Positions 1 to 9,153 of a stretch of 64,000 nucleotides of DNA are shown here, piece by piece. Source of the stretch: DASPMP01 sp035758925 (GTDB lineage Bacteria; Gemmatimonadota; Gemmatimonadetes; Gemmatimonadales; Gemmatimonadaceae); assembly GCA_035758925.1 (NCBI GenBank), contig DASTVV010000113.1:1-64000 (forward strand), in the 5' to 3' direction. The notes below the pieces were generated by a model. It was not told the DNA's origin. It searched no databases and was given only the letters and a program-made list of their open reading frames with translations. The number at the start of each line of letters is the position of its first letter. The first letter of the stretch is position 1. The translations under genes were made by a program, and so were the position numbers.

Positions 1-743
1 GCAAAACTACTCGGGTCGAAATGGAAGTGCGCCAGCGACTGCGCCGCTCGCTGCGCGACCGGCCGGGTATCATGCCGGATGGAGTCGATGGTCTCCTGAT
101 AGAGCTTCCGGGCTCGCGACAGGACCGATGCTGCCTCCGCCGGACCGAGGATGTCGGCGAGGCTCGCCGGCCTGCTGGTCCGCAGATCGACCACCGTGTG
201 ACGCGTCATATGCCACGTCTCGTCGCCGGTACCAGATGTGTCCACGTGGTACTCGATCGACAGAAACGGACCGAGCGCGCCCAGCACGCTGATGTCCGCT
301 GTCGCACTCAGGGCCGGCTCTTCGCCGGGGTCCTCGTCCGGCGCAAGTCTACGCGCCTCCGGATGCTTTTTCCCGTAACGGTCGGCTAGCGCGCCAACCA
401 GCGTGTCCCGGAAGATCTCGGTCGAGTCTCCGGAAACGAGATCGCGCTGATACAGCCGCTGGCCGACGAAGACAGCGTCCTCGAACGACCGGTCGTCGTC
501 GACGACGTAGAGCTCGCGAAACCGACCATCGAGACGCGCCAGAACCATCGGCGAACCACGGAGCTTGATGCTGCCGCCGTCACTCCGAATCCAATACGTG
601 GAATCGCCGGCGGCGACGATGAACTCGGCTCTTGGAGCCTCGGGCTCGCGTTCCCTGCATGCCCAGAGCACCATCGCGGCCCCAAGGAACGCCGCCAACT
701 GTGCGCGGCGCGGCTGGTTGCTCGAACGGGGCGAATGCGTCAT
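1..743 (-). CDS. lipoprotein, DUF3298/RsiV-like (partial, runs off left edge)
   Basis: An open frame starts at the ATG at 743-741 and stays open to base 1, so at least 247 residues are encoded and the C-terminus lies outside the window. The N-terminus has a hydrophobic stretch ending in LWAC, a plausible lipobox with Cys about residue 29, so I expect a membrane-anchored lipoprotein. The region around residues 150-200 (GPFLSIEYHVD, then TVVDLRTSRPASLADIL) and the later FHFDP resemble DUF3298-type domains of RsiV-like exported proteins; that assignment is by eye only. It is divergent from the next gene, with 54 bp between the starts to hold both promoters. Function unknown. Confidence 0.75.
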   Translation of the reverse strand, partial: MTHSPRSSNQPRRAQLAAFLGAAMVLWACREREPEAPRAEFIVAAGDSTYWIRSDGGSIKLRGSPMVLARLDGRFRELYVVDDDRSFEDAVFVGQRLYQRDLVSGDSTEIFRDTLVGALADRYGKKHPEARRLAPDEDPGEEPALSATADISVLGALGPFLSIEYHVDTSGTGDETWHMTRHTVVDLRTSRPASLADILGPAEAASVLSRARKLYQETIDSIRHDTRPVAQRAAQSLAHFHFDPSSF

Positions 744-797
744 TCGCTGGCAAATATAGTGCGGAAGGGCAACCTGAAGACACAGTCGTCGGCATTC

Positions 798-2012
798 ATG
801 AGACCATGTTCAGCAGCGCTTGTGGCGTGTCTGCTCGCCGCGTGCGCGAAAGACTACCAGGCGAAAGCCGAAGGCAGCGACAGGGTCCGCGTCTCGACCA
901 GCGCCGGGTCGGTAGCCCGGTCGGACACGGACACGGTAGCGCTGCGAGTCGACTCCGCGGTCGCGGCGCGCCCGGTGACGGCCGTCACACCGCTCCGGAA
1001 GGACCCGAACGGCTATCCGGTGCTCCGGGGACTGTACCTGAACCGCTTCGCCGCGCAGGGACAGAAGAAGTTGCGGCACCTGTTCGCGCTCGCCGACTCC
1101 ACGGAGATCAACGCGTTCGTGGTGGACATGAAGGATGAGTTCGGCCTCAACTTCCGGTCGAAGAATCCGGCGATATCGAAGAACGCGGGCGGAACGCACG
1201 GATATGTGGGCAACGTGAGAGCCCTGGTCGACTCGATCAAGGCGCACGGCCTCGTTCCAATCGCGCGCATCGTCGCCTTCAAAGATCCCGTGGCCGCCAA
1301 CGTGAACCCGGACTGGAATATCCGCCGTGAGGACGGTTCCATCTGGCGGGACAAGGAAGGGCTCGCCTGGGTCAGTGCCTACAATCCGCAGGTGTGGGAC
1401 TACAACCTTGCGGTCGCCGAAGAGCTGGTCGGGCTCGGGTTCGAGGAGATTCAGTGGGATTACATCCGCTTCCCCGAGCCGTACCGCAGCCTGCCCAAGC
1501 AGGTCTTCCCCGGCGCCAACATGACCAAGCCGAACGCGCTGGCCGCATTTCTCAAGTTGGCGCGGGAGCGACTGAACAAGGTCGGGGTTCGCAGCACTGC
1601 GGACATCTTCGGCCTCGTGACCACCGTTCGCGGTCCGCTCGAGGTCGGTCAGTGGTGGGAGAAGATCTCGCCGAACACCGACGTTGTGCTGCCGATGGTC
1701 TATCCATCACACTACCCGCGCGGCTCATTCGGCATCGCACGCCCCAATGCGGAGCCATACCAGATCATCAAGATCGCGCTCGATTCCGCTCGAAGGAGGG
1801 ATGCCAGGCTCGAGATCGTGGCCGCCGAGCACGTCCGGCCGTGGCTCCAGGCTTTTTCGTTGGGGCAGCCGAAGTACGGGCCGGAGCAGCTGAGAGCCCA
1901 GAAGCAGGCGGCGTACGACGCCGGCTACAAAGGCTGGGTGCTGTGGAGTCCGGGCTCGTATTACGACGCCATTGCACCTGCGCTCGAGCCGCGGAGCGCG
2001 CGACCGCGCTAG
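798..2012 (+). CDS. putative glycoside hydrolase lipoprotein (DUF4015)
   Basis: 404 aa. I chose the ATG at 798 because it is followed directly by a lipoprotein signal (hydrophobic stretch ending LLAAC), whereas the longer frame from 735 would put extra residues before it. Residues 75-395 look like the DUF4015 (PF13200) TIM-barrel glycosyl-hydrolase-like domain: GLYLNRFAAQG at the first strand, NAFVVDMKDEFG, a strand ending IQWDYIRFPE with acidic residues where a catalytic site would lie, and VLPMVYPSHY. Members are secreted or lipid-anchored and are predicted to act on polysaccharide; no substrate is known. Its TAG stop lies in a CTAG that also ends the convergent downstream gene. Confidence 0.85.
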   Translation: MRPCSAALVACLLAACAKDYQAKAEGSDRVRVSTSAGSVARSDTDTVALRVDSAVAARPVTAVTPLRKDPNGYPVLRGLYLNRFAAQGQKKLRHLFALADSTEINAFVVDMKDEFGLNFRSKNPAISKNAGGTHGYVGNVRALVDSIKAHGLVPIARIVAFKDPVAANVNPDWNIRREDGSIWRDKEGLAWVSAYNPQVWDYNLAVAEELVGLGFEEIQWDYIRFPEPYRSLPKQVFPGANMTKPNALAAFLKLARERLNKVGVRSTADIFGLVTTVRGPLEVGQWWEKISPNTDVVLPMVYPSHYPRGSFGIARPNAEPYQIIKIALDSARRRDARLEIVAAEHVRPWLQAFSLGQPKYGPEQLRAQKQAAYDAGYKGWVLWSPGSYYDAIAPALEPRSARPR

Positions 2013-3268
2013 CGCTGGGAAGCGATCTCGGCGACCGACTGAATGACGCGCTCGATCTCCTGGGCGCTGGTGTAGGCGCTACAACCGACGCGCACCACGC
2101 CGTCGGGACCGACGCCGAGCCGCTCGATGACGGTCGCCGCGTAGAAGTCGCCGTGGGAGACGAAGAGCCCGCGCTCCGCGAGCGCGACGGCGACGTCATC
2201 GCACGACTTGCCATCCACGCGGAAGGCCAGGGTCGGTGTGCGTGGGCCACCGGGCTGGAGGCCGAAACGACGAACGCCGCTGATCTCACCGAGGCCCTGC
2301 CACAGGCGCTTGAACAACACCACCCCGCGCGCATGCAGCTCGTCCAACGCGACCGACAGCGCCTCGCGGCGGTCGAGTCCTTCCGTGCGAGCCAGCGAGG
2401 CGAGATAGTCGACGGCGGCGCCAGCGCCGACGATCCCCTCGTGATTCTGCGTGCCGGTTTCCAGTCGCTCGGGTGACTCTTCAGGCGCCGGCGCGAGCTT
2501 GGGAACATCGAGCCGCTCGATGAGGGCGCGCTTGCCCCACAGGACGCCGATGTGCGGGCCGTAGAATTTGTAGGCGCTGCACGCCAGGAAGTCGCAACCG
2601 AAGGCAGCGACGTCGGGCAATGCGTGCGCCGCATAGTGCACGGCATCGACGAAGACGAGCGCGCTGCGCTCGCGTGCGAGCGCGGCGATTCGCGGGACGT
2701 CGTTGATGGTGCCGAGCGCGTTGGAGGCTGCGCCAATCGCCACGAGGCGCGTGCGCGCGCTGAGTTTACGCTCGAGATCCCCGACGTCGACCGTCCCATC
2801 CTCGGTCCGCATGCGGACGACGATCACTCGCACGCCGCGGTCGCGCTCGAGCGCCCGCCACGGAGCGACGTTCGCGTGGTGATCCAGCTCGGTGACGACG
2901 ATCTCGTCGTCCGGGCCCCAGGCGCGGCCCAGAGACCGCGCCACGTGGAACGTGAGGGTCGTCATGTTGGCGCCGAACGCAATCTCGTCCGGCGATCCGT
3001 TGACGAACTCCGCGAGCGATCGGCGCGCGTCCATGATCAGCGCGTCCGTCTCGGCGCTCGTGGGATACCGCCAGTGTGTGTTCGCGTTGTGATGAAAGAG
3101 ATAATCCGTCATCCGTTCCGCGACCACACGGGGCACCTGCGTGCCGCCGGGGCCGTCCAGGTAGGCGACGAAGTGTCCGCGATGGCGGCGCTCCATCGCC
3201 GGAAAATGCGATCGGATGTCGTCCGTGCTCGCGACGCGGTGCGTCGCCGGCTGGGTGATTGTGCTCAT
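2009..3268 (-). CDS. cysteine desulfurase-like PLP enzyme (class V aminotransferase)
   Basis: 419 aa. Aminotransferase class V fold: ELDHHANVAPW carries the His that stacks on PLP, DAVHYAAH the PLP-binding Asp, and CSAYKFYGPHIG the Schiff-base Lys. The region ETGTQNHEGI replaces the Cys-bearing loop of true SufS/IscS, so it fits the VC1184 subfamily (TIGR01976), whose desulfurase activity is unproven. The ATG at 3268 is preferred over the longer frame because it forms an ATGA overlap with the stop of the upstream dehydrogenase gene, implying translational coupling. Cytosolic; the substrate cannot be told from sequence. Confidence 0.85.
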   Translation of the reverse strand: MSTITQPATHRVASTDDIRSHFPAMERRHRGHFVAYLDGPGGTQVPRVVAERMTDYLFHHNANTHWRYPTSAETDALIMDARRSLAEFVNGSPDEIAFGANMTTLTFHVARSLGRAWGPDDEIVVTELDHHANVAPWRALERDRGVRVIVVRMRTEDGTVDVGDLERKLSARTRLVAIGAASNALGTINDVPRIAALARERSALVFVDAVHYAAHALPDVAAFGCDFLACSAYKFYGPHIGVLWGKRALIERLDVPKLAPAPEESPERLETGTQNHEGIVGAGAAVDYLASLARTEGLDRREALSVALDELHARGVVLFKRLWQGLGEISGVRRFGLQPGGPRTPTLAFRVDGKSCDDVAVALAERGLFVSHGDFYAATVIERLGVGPDGVVRVGCSAYTSAQEIERVIQSVAEIASQR

Positions 3269-4146
3269 TTGATCTCGGCTCCGGCCCACTGCTCGATCAC
3301 TTTCACTGCCTCCACGTGGTCAGCCTCCTCGCCCAGCTCCTTGCGCGAGAGCGTGCACAGGTCCGCCGCCAGCTGCGTCAGCGGCGCGGGCACGCGCTCG
3401 TCTCGCGCGATCTGGGCCGCGATGCGTGCATCCTTGTCCAGCAGCGCTAGGCGAAACGTACGCGGAAACGCCCGGTTGAGGACGCGCTCCGGAAAGAGGT
3501 TCATCGACGCATTGGAACGTCCGCTCGACGCGTTGATCACCTCCAGCGCCACTTGCGGCGACACTCCCGACTTCGCGAGCGCGACGAGCGCCTCGCCCGT
3601 GCCCCAGATCGTCAGGGCGAGCAGTGCCTGGTTCATGGCTTTCACCGCGTCGCCGGCGCCCACCGGCCCGCAGTGGACGATCTTCTTCCCGAACGCCTCG
3701 ATCACTGGCCGAACGCGCGCGAGGTCCCTGGCGTCGCCGCCGCACATGACGGTGAGGGTTCCTTCTTCTGCGCCGCGCACGCCGCCGCTCACGGGCGCAT
3801 CGACGAAGCCGATCTTCTTCGCCGCAGCTCGCTCGGCGATTCGCCGCGACGTCGCCGGGTCGCCAGAGGTGCAGTCCAGGAGCGTGGAGCCGTCGCGCAT
3901 GCCGGACAGCGCCCCTTCCATGACCTGCTCGACGTCGGCCGACGTGGACAGACACGTCACGACCACGTCGGCGTTCTTCACCGCCTCGGCGGCGGTCGGT
4001 GCCGTCTTCACGCCCACGTCGTGCCCGAACGCAGACGCGCGTGCGCTCGTGCGATTCCAGACCGTGAGCGGAAAGCCGGCGCCCGCTATGCGCCGGGCCA
4101 TTGGACGGCCGATGGCGCCGAGACCGAGAAATGCGACGGACAGCAT
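3265..4146 (-). CDS. NAD(P)-dependent 3-hydroxyisobutyrate dehydrogenase family oxidoreductase
   Basis: 293 aa. The start at 4146 (MLSVAFLGLGAIG) places the Rossmann GLGAIG motif at the N-terminus as in the family; the longer frame from 4239 adds a Pro-rich stretch without homology. Diagnostic sites are DAPVSGG (substrate loop, about residue 117) and GAGDAVKAMNQ, which holds the catalytic Lys and the conserved Asn. Family members oxidise beta-hydroxyacids or reduce succinic/glyoxylic semialdehydes. It is coupled by ATGA to the class V PLP enzyme, so the pair may act on the same amino- or hydroxy-acid pathway (inference). Confidence 0.88.
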   Translation of the reverse strand: MLSVAFLGLGAIGRPMARRIAGAGFPLTVWNRTSARASAFGHDVGVKTAPTAAEAVKNADVVVTCLSTSADVEQVMEGALSGMRDGSTLLDCTSGDPATSRRIAERAAAKKIGFVDAPVSGGVRGAEEGTLTVMCGGDARDLARVRPVIEAFGKKIVHCGPVGAGDAVKAMNQALLALTIWGTGEALVALAKSGVSPQVALEVINASSGRSNASMNLFPERVLNRAFPRTFRLALLDKDARIAAQIARDERVPAPLTQLAADLCTLSRKELGEEADHVEAVKVIEQWAGAEIK

Positions 4147-4272
4147 CGGGACAGGAGGAGGAAAGGGGAAGAGGGAAACTAAGACGGGAGGGAGACGAAA
4201 AGGAGCATCAGGAAAGAGCGCGGCATTCGGTGTTGCCACAAGCCGCTCTCACACTTTTCTTATGCCCTGCCC

Positions 4273-5682
4273 ATGGCCAGAGATCCGCATGACAAGCCCA
4301 TCGCGGCGTTAGTCGCGCCCGACATCCTCGAGCTGCTCGAGGCGTCGCCGGGCGACATCGCGGCCGAGACCGAGGAGCTTCACCCGGCGGACCTGGCCGC
4401 CGTCGCGGAGATGATTCCGCGGGAATCGGTGAAAGCCCTGCTGGCTGCTCTGCCCAAGGAGCGCGCCGCGGACGTCCTGGAATACCTCGACGAAGAGCTG
4501 CGCACGGAAGTCCTCGAGGAGATTCCCACCGAGCAGGCCGCGGAGCTGGTGTCGCAGATGACGCCGGACGATCGCACCGACGTCCTCGAGGAGATCGACG
4601 AACAGGTTGCCGAGGACATCGTCTCGGAGTTGTCGGCGGAGGCGCGCGAAGAAACCGAGCGCCTGCTCAAGTTCGAGCCCGACACCGCCGGCGGTCTGAT
4701 GACCACCGAGTTCGTCTCGGTATCGGGTGAGATCACGGTGGATCAAGCGCTCGACGCCGTGCGGAGCCTCGCTCGCTCGGGCCGGAAGGAAGCGATGTAC
4801 GCGATCTACGCCACCGATCGCGAAGGCCGGCTGGCCGGCGTCCTGTCGTTGCGCGAGCTGCTGGCCGCCCAGCCGGGAGCGAAGATTTCCGACATCGCCT
4901 GGACCGAGGTGGCGAGCGTAACGCCCAATGCGGATCGGAAGGAGGTGGCCGATACGACGGCGAAGTACGACCTCATCGCGGTGCCGGTGGTCAGCGAGAG
5001 CGGCCACCTGATGGGCGTCGTGACCGTCGACGACGTGATCGATGCCCTCCAGGACGAGCAGACCGAGGATATCCAGAAGCTCGGCGGCCTCGAAGCGCTC
5101 GATGAGCCGTACACCTCGATGACTTTCTGGGGCATGATCCGGAAGCGAGCCGTGTGGCTCTGTCTCTTGTTCATCGGCGAACTGCTGACGGCGAGCGCCA
5201 TGCAGCACTACGAGGACGAGCTCAGGCGCGCGCTCGTGCTGTCGCTCTTCATTCCGCTGATTGTGAGCTCCGGTGGCAATTCGGGATCGCAGGCGACGTC
5301 GCTCATCATTCGCGCGATGGCGCTCGGGGAGCTGAAGCTCAGAGACTGGTGGCGGGTCGCGATGCGTGAGCTGCCCACCGGCCTGATGCTCGGTGCAATC
5401 CTTGGGACGCTCGGCGTGGCGCGCGTCCTCCTCTGGCAGATGACGGGGTTCTGGGACTATGGTCCTCACTATCTTCTTCTGTCCATCACGGTGGGCGTCG
5501 CGGTCCTGGGCGTGGTGACGTTCGGGTCCCTCATCGGCTCGATGCTCCCCTTCGCGTTGCGCCGGTTCGGACTGGATCCCGCCAGCGCATCAGCGCCGTT
5601 CGTCGCGACGCTCGTGGACGTCACCGGCCTGGTGATCTACTTCTTCGTTGCGCTGATGCTGCTCAGCGGAACGCTGCTCTAG
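4273..5682 (+). CDS. mgtE: magnesium transporter MgtE
   Basis: 469 aa, full length. The acidic helical MgtE N domain fills about residues 1-130, with repeated short helices that carry Mg2+ sensing. Two CBS domains follow (about 138-265, with FVSVSGEITVDQALDAVR and VPVVSESGHLMGVVTVDDV), then five TM helices from about 285. The pore signature SSGGNSGSQATSLIIRA and the last-helix Asp in VDVTGLVIYFF are present. It mediates Mg2+-gated Mg2+ uptake in the inner membrane. The ATG at 4273 has no evident Shine-Dalgarno. It is followed 4 bp later by an EamA transporter gene and probably shares a transcript with it. Confidence 0.95.
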   Translation: MARDPHDKPIAALVAPDILELLEASPGDIAAETEELHPADLAAVAEMIPRESVKALLAALPKERAADVLEYLDEELRTEVLEEIPTEQAAELVSQMTPDDRTDVLEEIDEQVAEDIVSELSAEAREETERLLKFEPDTAGGLMTTEFVSVSGEITVDQALDAVRSLARSGRKEAMYAIYATDREGRLAGVLSLRELLAAQPGAKISDIAWTEVASVTPNADRKEVADTTAKYDLIAVPVVSESGHLMGVVTVDDVIDALQDEQTEDIQKLGGLEALDEPYTSMTFWGMIRKRAVWLCLLFIGELLTASAMQHYEDELRRALVLSLFIPLIVSSGGNSGSQATSLIIRAMALGELKLRDWWRVAMRELPTGLMLGAILGTLGVARVLLWQMTGFWDYGPHYLLLSITVGVAVLGVVTFGSLIGSMLPFALRRFGLDPASASAPFVATLVDVTGLVIYFFVALMLLSGTLL

Positions 5683-5686
5683 CACC

Positions 5687-6610
5687 GTGACGGAGACATC
5701 CACCGGCACCTCGCCCGGAGGTGGAAATGGGGCGAGGCAAGGCCGCGCGACGCTGCTCGTTGCGCTCAGCGCGTGCGGCTTCGCTTCGATCCCCATCTTC
5801 GTCATCCTCGCGACACGCAGCGGGACGCCGCTCGAGGAAGTTCTCATCGGGCGCTACGTGCTCGCCACGCCGCTGCTCGCCGCGATCGCGTGGCTCACCG
5901 GGACGCGGCGCCTGCAGCGCGAAGGGCTTCGCGTCCTGACCATCATCGGGATTCTCCAGGCGCTCATCGCCTACACGAGCCTCCTGGCGCTGCGATACAT
6001 CAGCGCCGGCATGCTCTCGTTCCTGTTCTACACCTATCCCGCGTGGGTCGCCATCATCGCGCGCGTGCGACACTCCGAGCCCCTGACACGGCACCGCTTG
6101 ACGGCGCTCGCGCTGTGTCTGCTGGGCGTGGCCATCATGGTGGGCTGGCCGACCGGGTCGCTGGATCCGATGGGCGTCGCGCTCGCGCTTGGCTCGGCGC
6201 TCATCTATGCCGCGTACGTTCCGCTCGTGGGCGAGCTCTCGGTGGGACTGTCGCCGCCAGCAACCGCGGCCTACATGGCGGCGGGCGTCAGCGTCATCTT
6301 CGTTGCCCTGAAGCTGCTGACGGCGGGGCCCACGTTTCATGTCACCCCTGTCGCCGTGCGCTCGATGGTGGGACTTGCCGTCGTGTCGACGACACTGGCG
6401 TTCATGCTGTTCCTGCGCGGACTCAGGATGCTGGGGCCACTGCGGACGGCAATCGTCTCCACCATCGAACCCTTCTGTACGGCGCTGCTCGGTGCATCGA
6501 TCCTGGGACAGCCGCTCACCGGCGTGACCCTCGTGGGTGGCGTGTTCATCGCTGGCGCCGTGGTGATGTTGCAGCTGCCGAACACACATCGGTCTGGACG
6601 CCATCGCTGA
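5687..6610 (+). CDS. EamA/DMT family transporter
   Basis: 307 aa starting with GTG at 5687, 4 bp after the mgtE stop. Ten hydrophobic segments arranged as two five-TM EamA repeats (about residues 22-155 and 170-298) identify a drug/metabolite transporter superfamily exporter; FYTYPAWVAIIARV at the end of the first repeat and IEPFCTALLGASILGQPL in the second are typical of the family. The exported substrate (often amino acids or metabolites) cannot be predicted. An unusual Gly-rich N-terminal tail of about 15 residues precedes TM1. Confidence 0.88.
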   Translation: MTETSTGTSPGGGNGARQGRATLLVALSACGFASIPIFVILATRSGTPLEEVLIGRYVLATPLLAAIAWLTGTRRLQREGLRVLTIIGILQALIAYTSLLALRYISAGMLSFLFYTYPAWVAIIARVRHSEPLTRHRLTALALCLLGVAIMVGWPTGSLDPMGVALALGSALIYAAYVPLVGELSVGLSPPATAAYMAAGVSVIFVALKLLTAGPTFHVTPVAVRSMVGLAVVSTTLAFMLFLRGLRMLGPLRTAIVSTIEPFCTALLGASILGQPLTGVTLVGGVFIAGAVVMLQLPNTHRSGRHR

Positions 6611-6697
6611 GCAATCATATGGTAGGGTGATCCTCCGGGACGCACCGAGGGAATCGTCGGGTTCACGCAGGCGTGGTCCACCAGTCATGGAGGTCCA

Positions 6698-7105
6698 ATG
6701 GTCAAGCGTGTAGCGATGGTGTTCGGAATCGTGTTCCTGCTCGTCGGCATCCTCGGCCTTCTGTCCGCCGGCGGAACCAGCATGGCGGCTGACCCTGCGC
6801 CAGCCATGTTGCTCGGGATGTTCGGCGTCAACCTGCTCCACAACATCGTACACCTGCTGTTTGGTGTATGGGGGGTGCTCGCGGCGCGCACATTCTCCGC
6901 TGCGAAGCAGTTCGCGCAGATCGCCGGCACGCTGTACCTCATCCTGGCGGTTTGCGGATTCCTCATTCCGACGACGTTCGGGCTGATTCCGATCGGTGGG
7001 AGCGACATCTGGCTGCACGCGACGATCGGTCTGGTGCTCGCCGGCGTGGGCTTCACCGCGAAGGAAGGGAGCGCCGCCCCAGCCACGGCGGGTGCCAAGA
7101 TGTAG
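6698..7105 (+). CDS. DUF4383 family membrane protein
   Basis: 135 aa with four predicted TM helices. The conserved FGVNLLHNIVHLLFGV motif in TM2 is typical of DUF4383 (PF14325), small integral membrane proteins of unknown function common in Actinobacteria and Gemmatimonadota. A strong Shine-Dalgarno GGAGGTCC lies just before the ATG. It stands alone with its own strong terminator downstream (7129-7166). No function can be assigned. Confidence 0.85.
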   Translation: MVKRVAMVFGIVFLLVGILGLLSAGGTSMAADPAPAMLLGMFGVNLLHNIVHLLFGVWGVLAARTFSAAKQFAQIAGTLYLILAVCGFLIPTTFGLIPIGGSDIWLHATIGLVLAGVGFTAKEGSAAPATAGAKM

Positions 7106-7128
7106 GGCATCGCGCCCTGGCGAAACAG

Positions 7129-7166
7129 AACGGCCGCGTGCGACGGATGTCGCGCGCGGCCGTTTT
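7129..7166. terminator. intrinsic terminator, probably bidirectional
   Basis: A near-perfect 16-bp stem (AACGGCCGCG at 7129-7138 pairing with CGCGGCCGTT at 7155-7164, extended inward by GCGAC/GTCGC) closes on a GGAT loop and is followed by TTTT. It sits between the convergent DUF4383 gene and the acyl-CoA dehydrogenase gene and could end both transcripts. Confidence 0.85.
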
Positions 7167-7184
7167 CGTTGGCGTGGGTAGTGG

Positions 7185-9098
7185 TTACGCCCCGACCAAC
7201 CTCTCCGCCTCGGCCTCCGCCGCCGCCTCGAAGCGCTCCAGGTCTCCCTCTTCGTGAAGCCCGATGATGCCCGTCTCCAGCCAGGCGTGCTGCCCCTCGA
7301 GCACTTGCTGGCTGAGGCGGTATACGGCGTTGTCGGTTGCGCCGTACAGGTTGGCGAACAACGCGTTCACCCGGATGCGCGCTTCCCGACAGAACACGTC
7401 GGCGAGCGCAATCGCATTCGTGTGGCCGCGCCGGGCCTCGTAACGGGCGTACGAGCACGCCGCTGCCATCGCAAACAATTCCGCGCCGATGTCCACGGCG
7501 CGGAACAATACCATCTGACGGCGCTCGAGTTTTTGCCCGAAGCGCGCCATCGCGTGGAACAACGAACGACCGAGCTTGCGCGCGTGGCGCTCCGCGTATC
7601 GTACGTGACGCGCGAGCTTGCCGAACTCCGAGAAGGATGTTGGAATCTGCCCGCGGCCCACCCACTGCGATGAATACCACAGGGGATAGAACTTGATGGA
7701 CCGCCACAGTGCGGCGAGCTTCTCTCCCCCGGTCGACTTCTTGTCCACCAGCGGAAACGCGAGCTTGAAGTGATGGTCGACCGCTTCGCGCGCGATGAAC
7801 AGCCGCATGATCTCCGACGATCCTTCGAAGATCAGGTTGATGCGCGCGTCGCGCATGGCGCGCTCGATCGGGATGGGCTGTTCGCCGCGAGCCCGCAGCG
7901 AGTCCGCGGTCTCATAGCCGCGGCCGCCGCGTATCTGGAGCGCGTCGTCGACGATCCGCCAACCATGCTCCGTGTTGTACATCTTGGCGATCGCGGCTTC
8001 GAGACGAATGTCGTATCCACCGCGCTCGGCGAGACCGACCGTGAGACCCGAAATCGCTTCGAGCGCGAAGGTGTTCGCCGCCATCATGCCGATCTTCCGG
8101 GCCACGGCTTCGTGCTTTCCGATCGGAGCGCCCCACTGGACGCGCTCGCGCGCCCACACGCGTGATGCCTGGAGCAGCGCCTTCGCGCCACCGGCAACGC
8201 TTGCCGGCAGGGTGAGTCTGCCCGTGTTGAGCGTGATCAACGCGAGCTTGAGTCCCTTCCCCTCGCCCCAGATGATATTCTCGCGCGGTACCCGGACGTT
8301 CGTGAACCGCACCACACCGTTCTCGATCGCTTTCAGCCCCATGAACCGGCAGCGGTGGACGATCTCGACGCCGGGCCAGCTCCGTTCCACGATGAACGCC
8401 GTGATCTGCTTGCGCGGCTTTCCGTTGACGACGGCATCCGGCGTCCGCGCCATCACCACGAAGAGATCGGCGCGCGTGGCATTCGTGCACCACAGTTTCT
8501 CGCCGTTGAGCACGTACTCGCTCCCGCCGTCGCCTGGCGTGGCCGTCGTGTGCATGTTGGCGGGATCGGAGCCCGCATCCACCTCGGTCAGCGCGAACGC
8601 CGAGATTTCGCCCTTGGCGAGTCTCGGGAAGTACTTCTGCTTCTGGCGTTCGTCACCAAAGAGCTTCAGCGGTTGGGGCAGCCCGATGGATTGGTGCGCG
8701 GAGAGCAGCGCGGTAAGCGAGCCGTCCTTGGACGTCACCAGCGCCATTGCCTTCACATAGCTCGAGTAGGACAGGCCGAGTCCGCCGTATTCCTTCGGAA
8801 TCTTGATGCCGAAGGCGCCCATGTCCCGGAGCTCCTGCACGTACTCCTCCGGAATCTCGCCCGTCCGATCGATCATGTCGGAATCCACGCGGCGCAGAAA
8901 TTCCGTCAGCCGCTCCATGAACGGCGCCGCGCGCCGAGTTTCCTCGGGATCTTCCTCGGGATACGGATGGATGAGGCCAAGCGGAAAGCGGCCCAGAAAC
9001 AGCTCCCGAACGAAACTCGCGCCTGACCACTCGGCTTCGCGAGCAGCCTCGGCGACGTCACGGGCTTCGACCTCGGTGGCGAGCTGCTGTTTTGTCAT
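7185..9098 (-). CDS. acyl-CoA dehydrogenase family protein (long form)
   Basis: 637 aa. The ATG at 9098 (MTKQQLATE) has an AGGA about 8 nt upstream; the longer frame from 9185 runs into low-complexity sequence. The ACAD fold is clear: N-terminal helical domain (GEIPEEYVQELRDMGAFGI), FAD/substrate motif FALTEVDAGSDPANMH at about residue 200, LNGEKLWCTNA, GGRGYE, and FEGSSEIMRLFIAREA with the catalytic Glu. About 200 further C-terminal residues make it a long ACAD similar in size to VLCAD/ACAD9. It performs the first, FAD-dependent step of fatty acid beta-oxidation and passes electrons to ETF. It lies 55 bp after SURF1 on the same strand. Confidence 0.92.
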   Translation of the reverse strand: MTKQQLATEVEARDVAEAAREAEWSGASFVRELFLGRFPLGLIHPYPEEDPEETRRAAPFMERLTEFLRRVDSDMIDRTGEIPEEYVQELRDMGAFGIKIPKEYGGLGLSYSSYVKAMALVTSKDGSLTALLSAHQSIGLPQPLKLFGDERQKQKYFPRLAKGEISAFALTEVDAGSDPANMHTTATPGDGGSEYVLNGEKLWCTNATRADLFVVMARTPDAVVNGKPRKQITAFIVERSWPGVEIVHRCRFMGLKAIENGVVRFTNVRVPRENIIWGEGKGLKLALITLNTGRLTLPASVAGGAKALLQASRVWARERVQWGAPIGKHEAVARKIGMMAANTFALEAISGLTVGLAERGGYDIRLEAAIAKMYNTEHGWRIVDDALQIRGGRGYETADSLRARGEQPIPIERAMRDARINLIFEGSSEIMRLFIAREAVDHHFKLAFPLVDKKSTGGEKLAALWRSIKFYPLWYSSQWVGRGQIPTSFSEFGKLARHVRYAERHARKLGRSLFHAMARFGQKLERRQMVLFRAVDIGAELFAMAAACSYARYEARRGHTNAIALADVFCREARIRVNALFANLYGATDNAVYRLSQQVLEGQHAWLETGIIGLHEEGDLERFEAAAEAEAERLVGA

Positions 9099-9153
9099 GC
9101 CAGGATTCCTGAGAGTGCTACGTGAATCTAAGCACCGCTGGTGTACCTGCTCT

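Noticed and set aside
2552..4312. 586-codon plus-strand frame
   Set aside because: Antisense to the class V PLP enzyme and the dehydrogenase, both with intact catalytic motifs.
5663..7018. 451-codon minus-strand frame
   Set aside because: Antisense to the EamA and DUF4383 genes; composition is a typical shadow frame.
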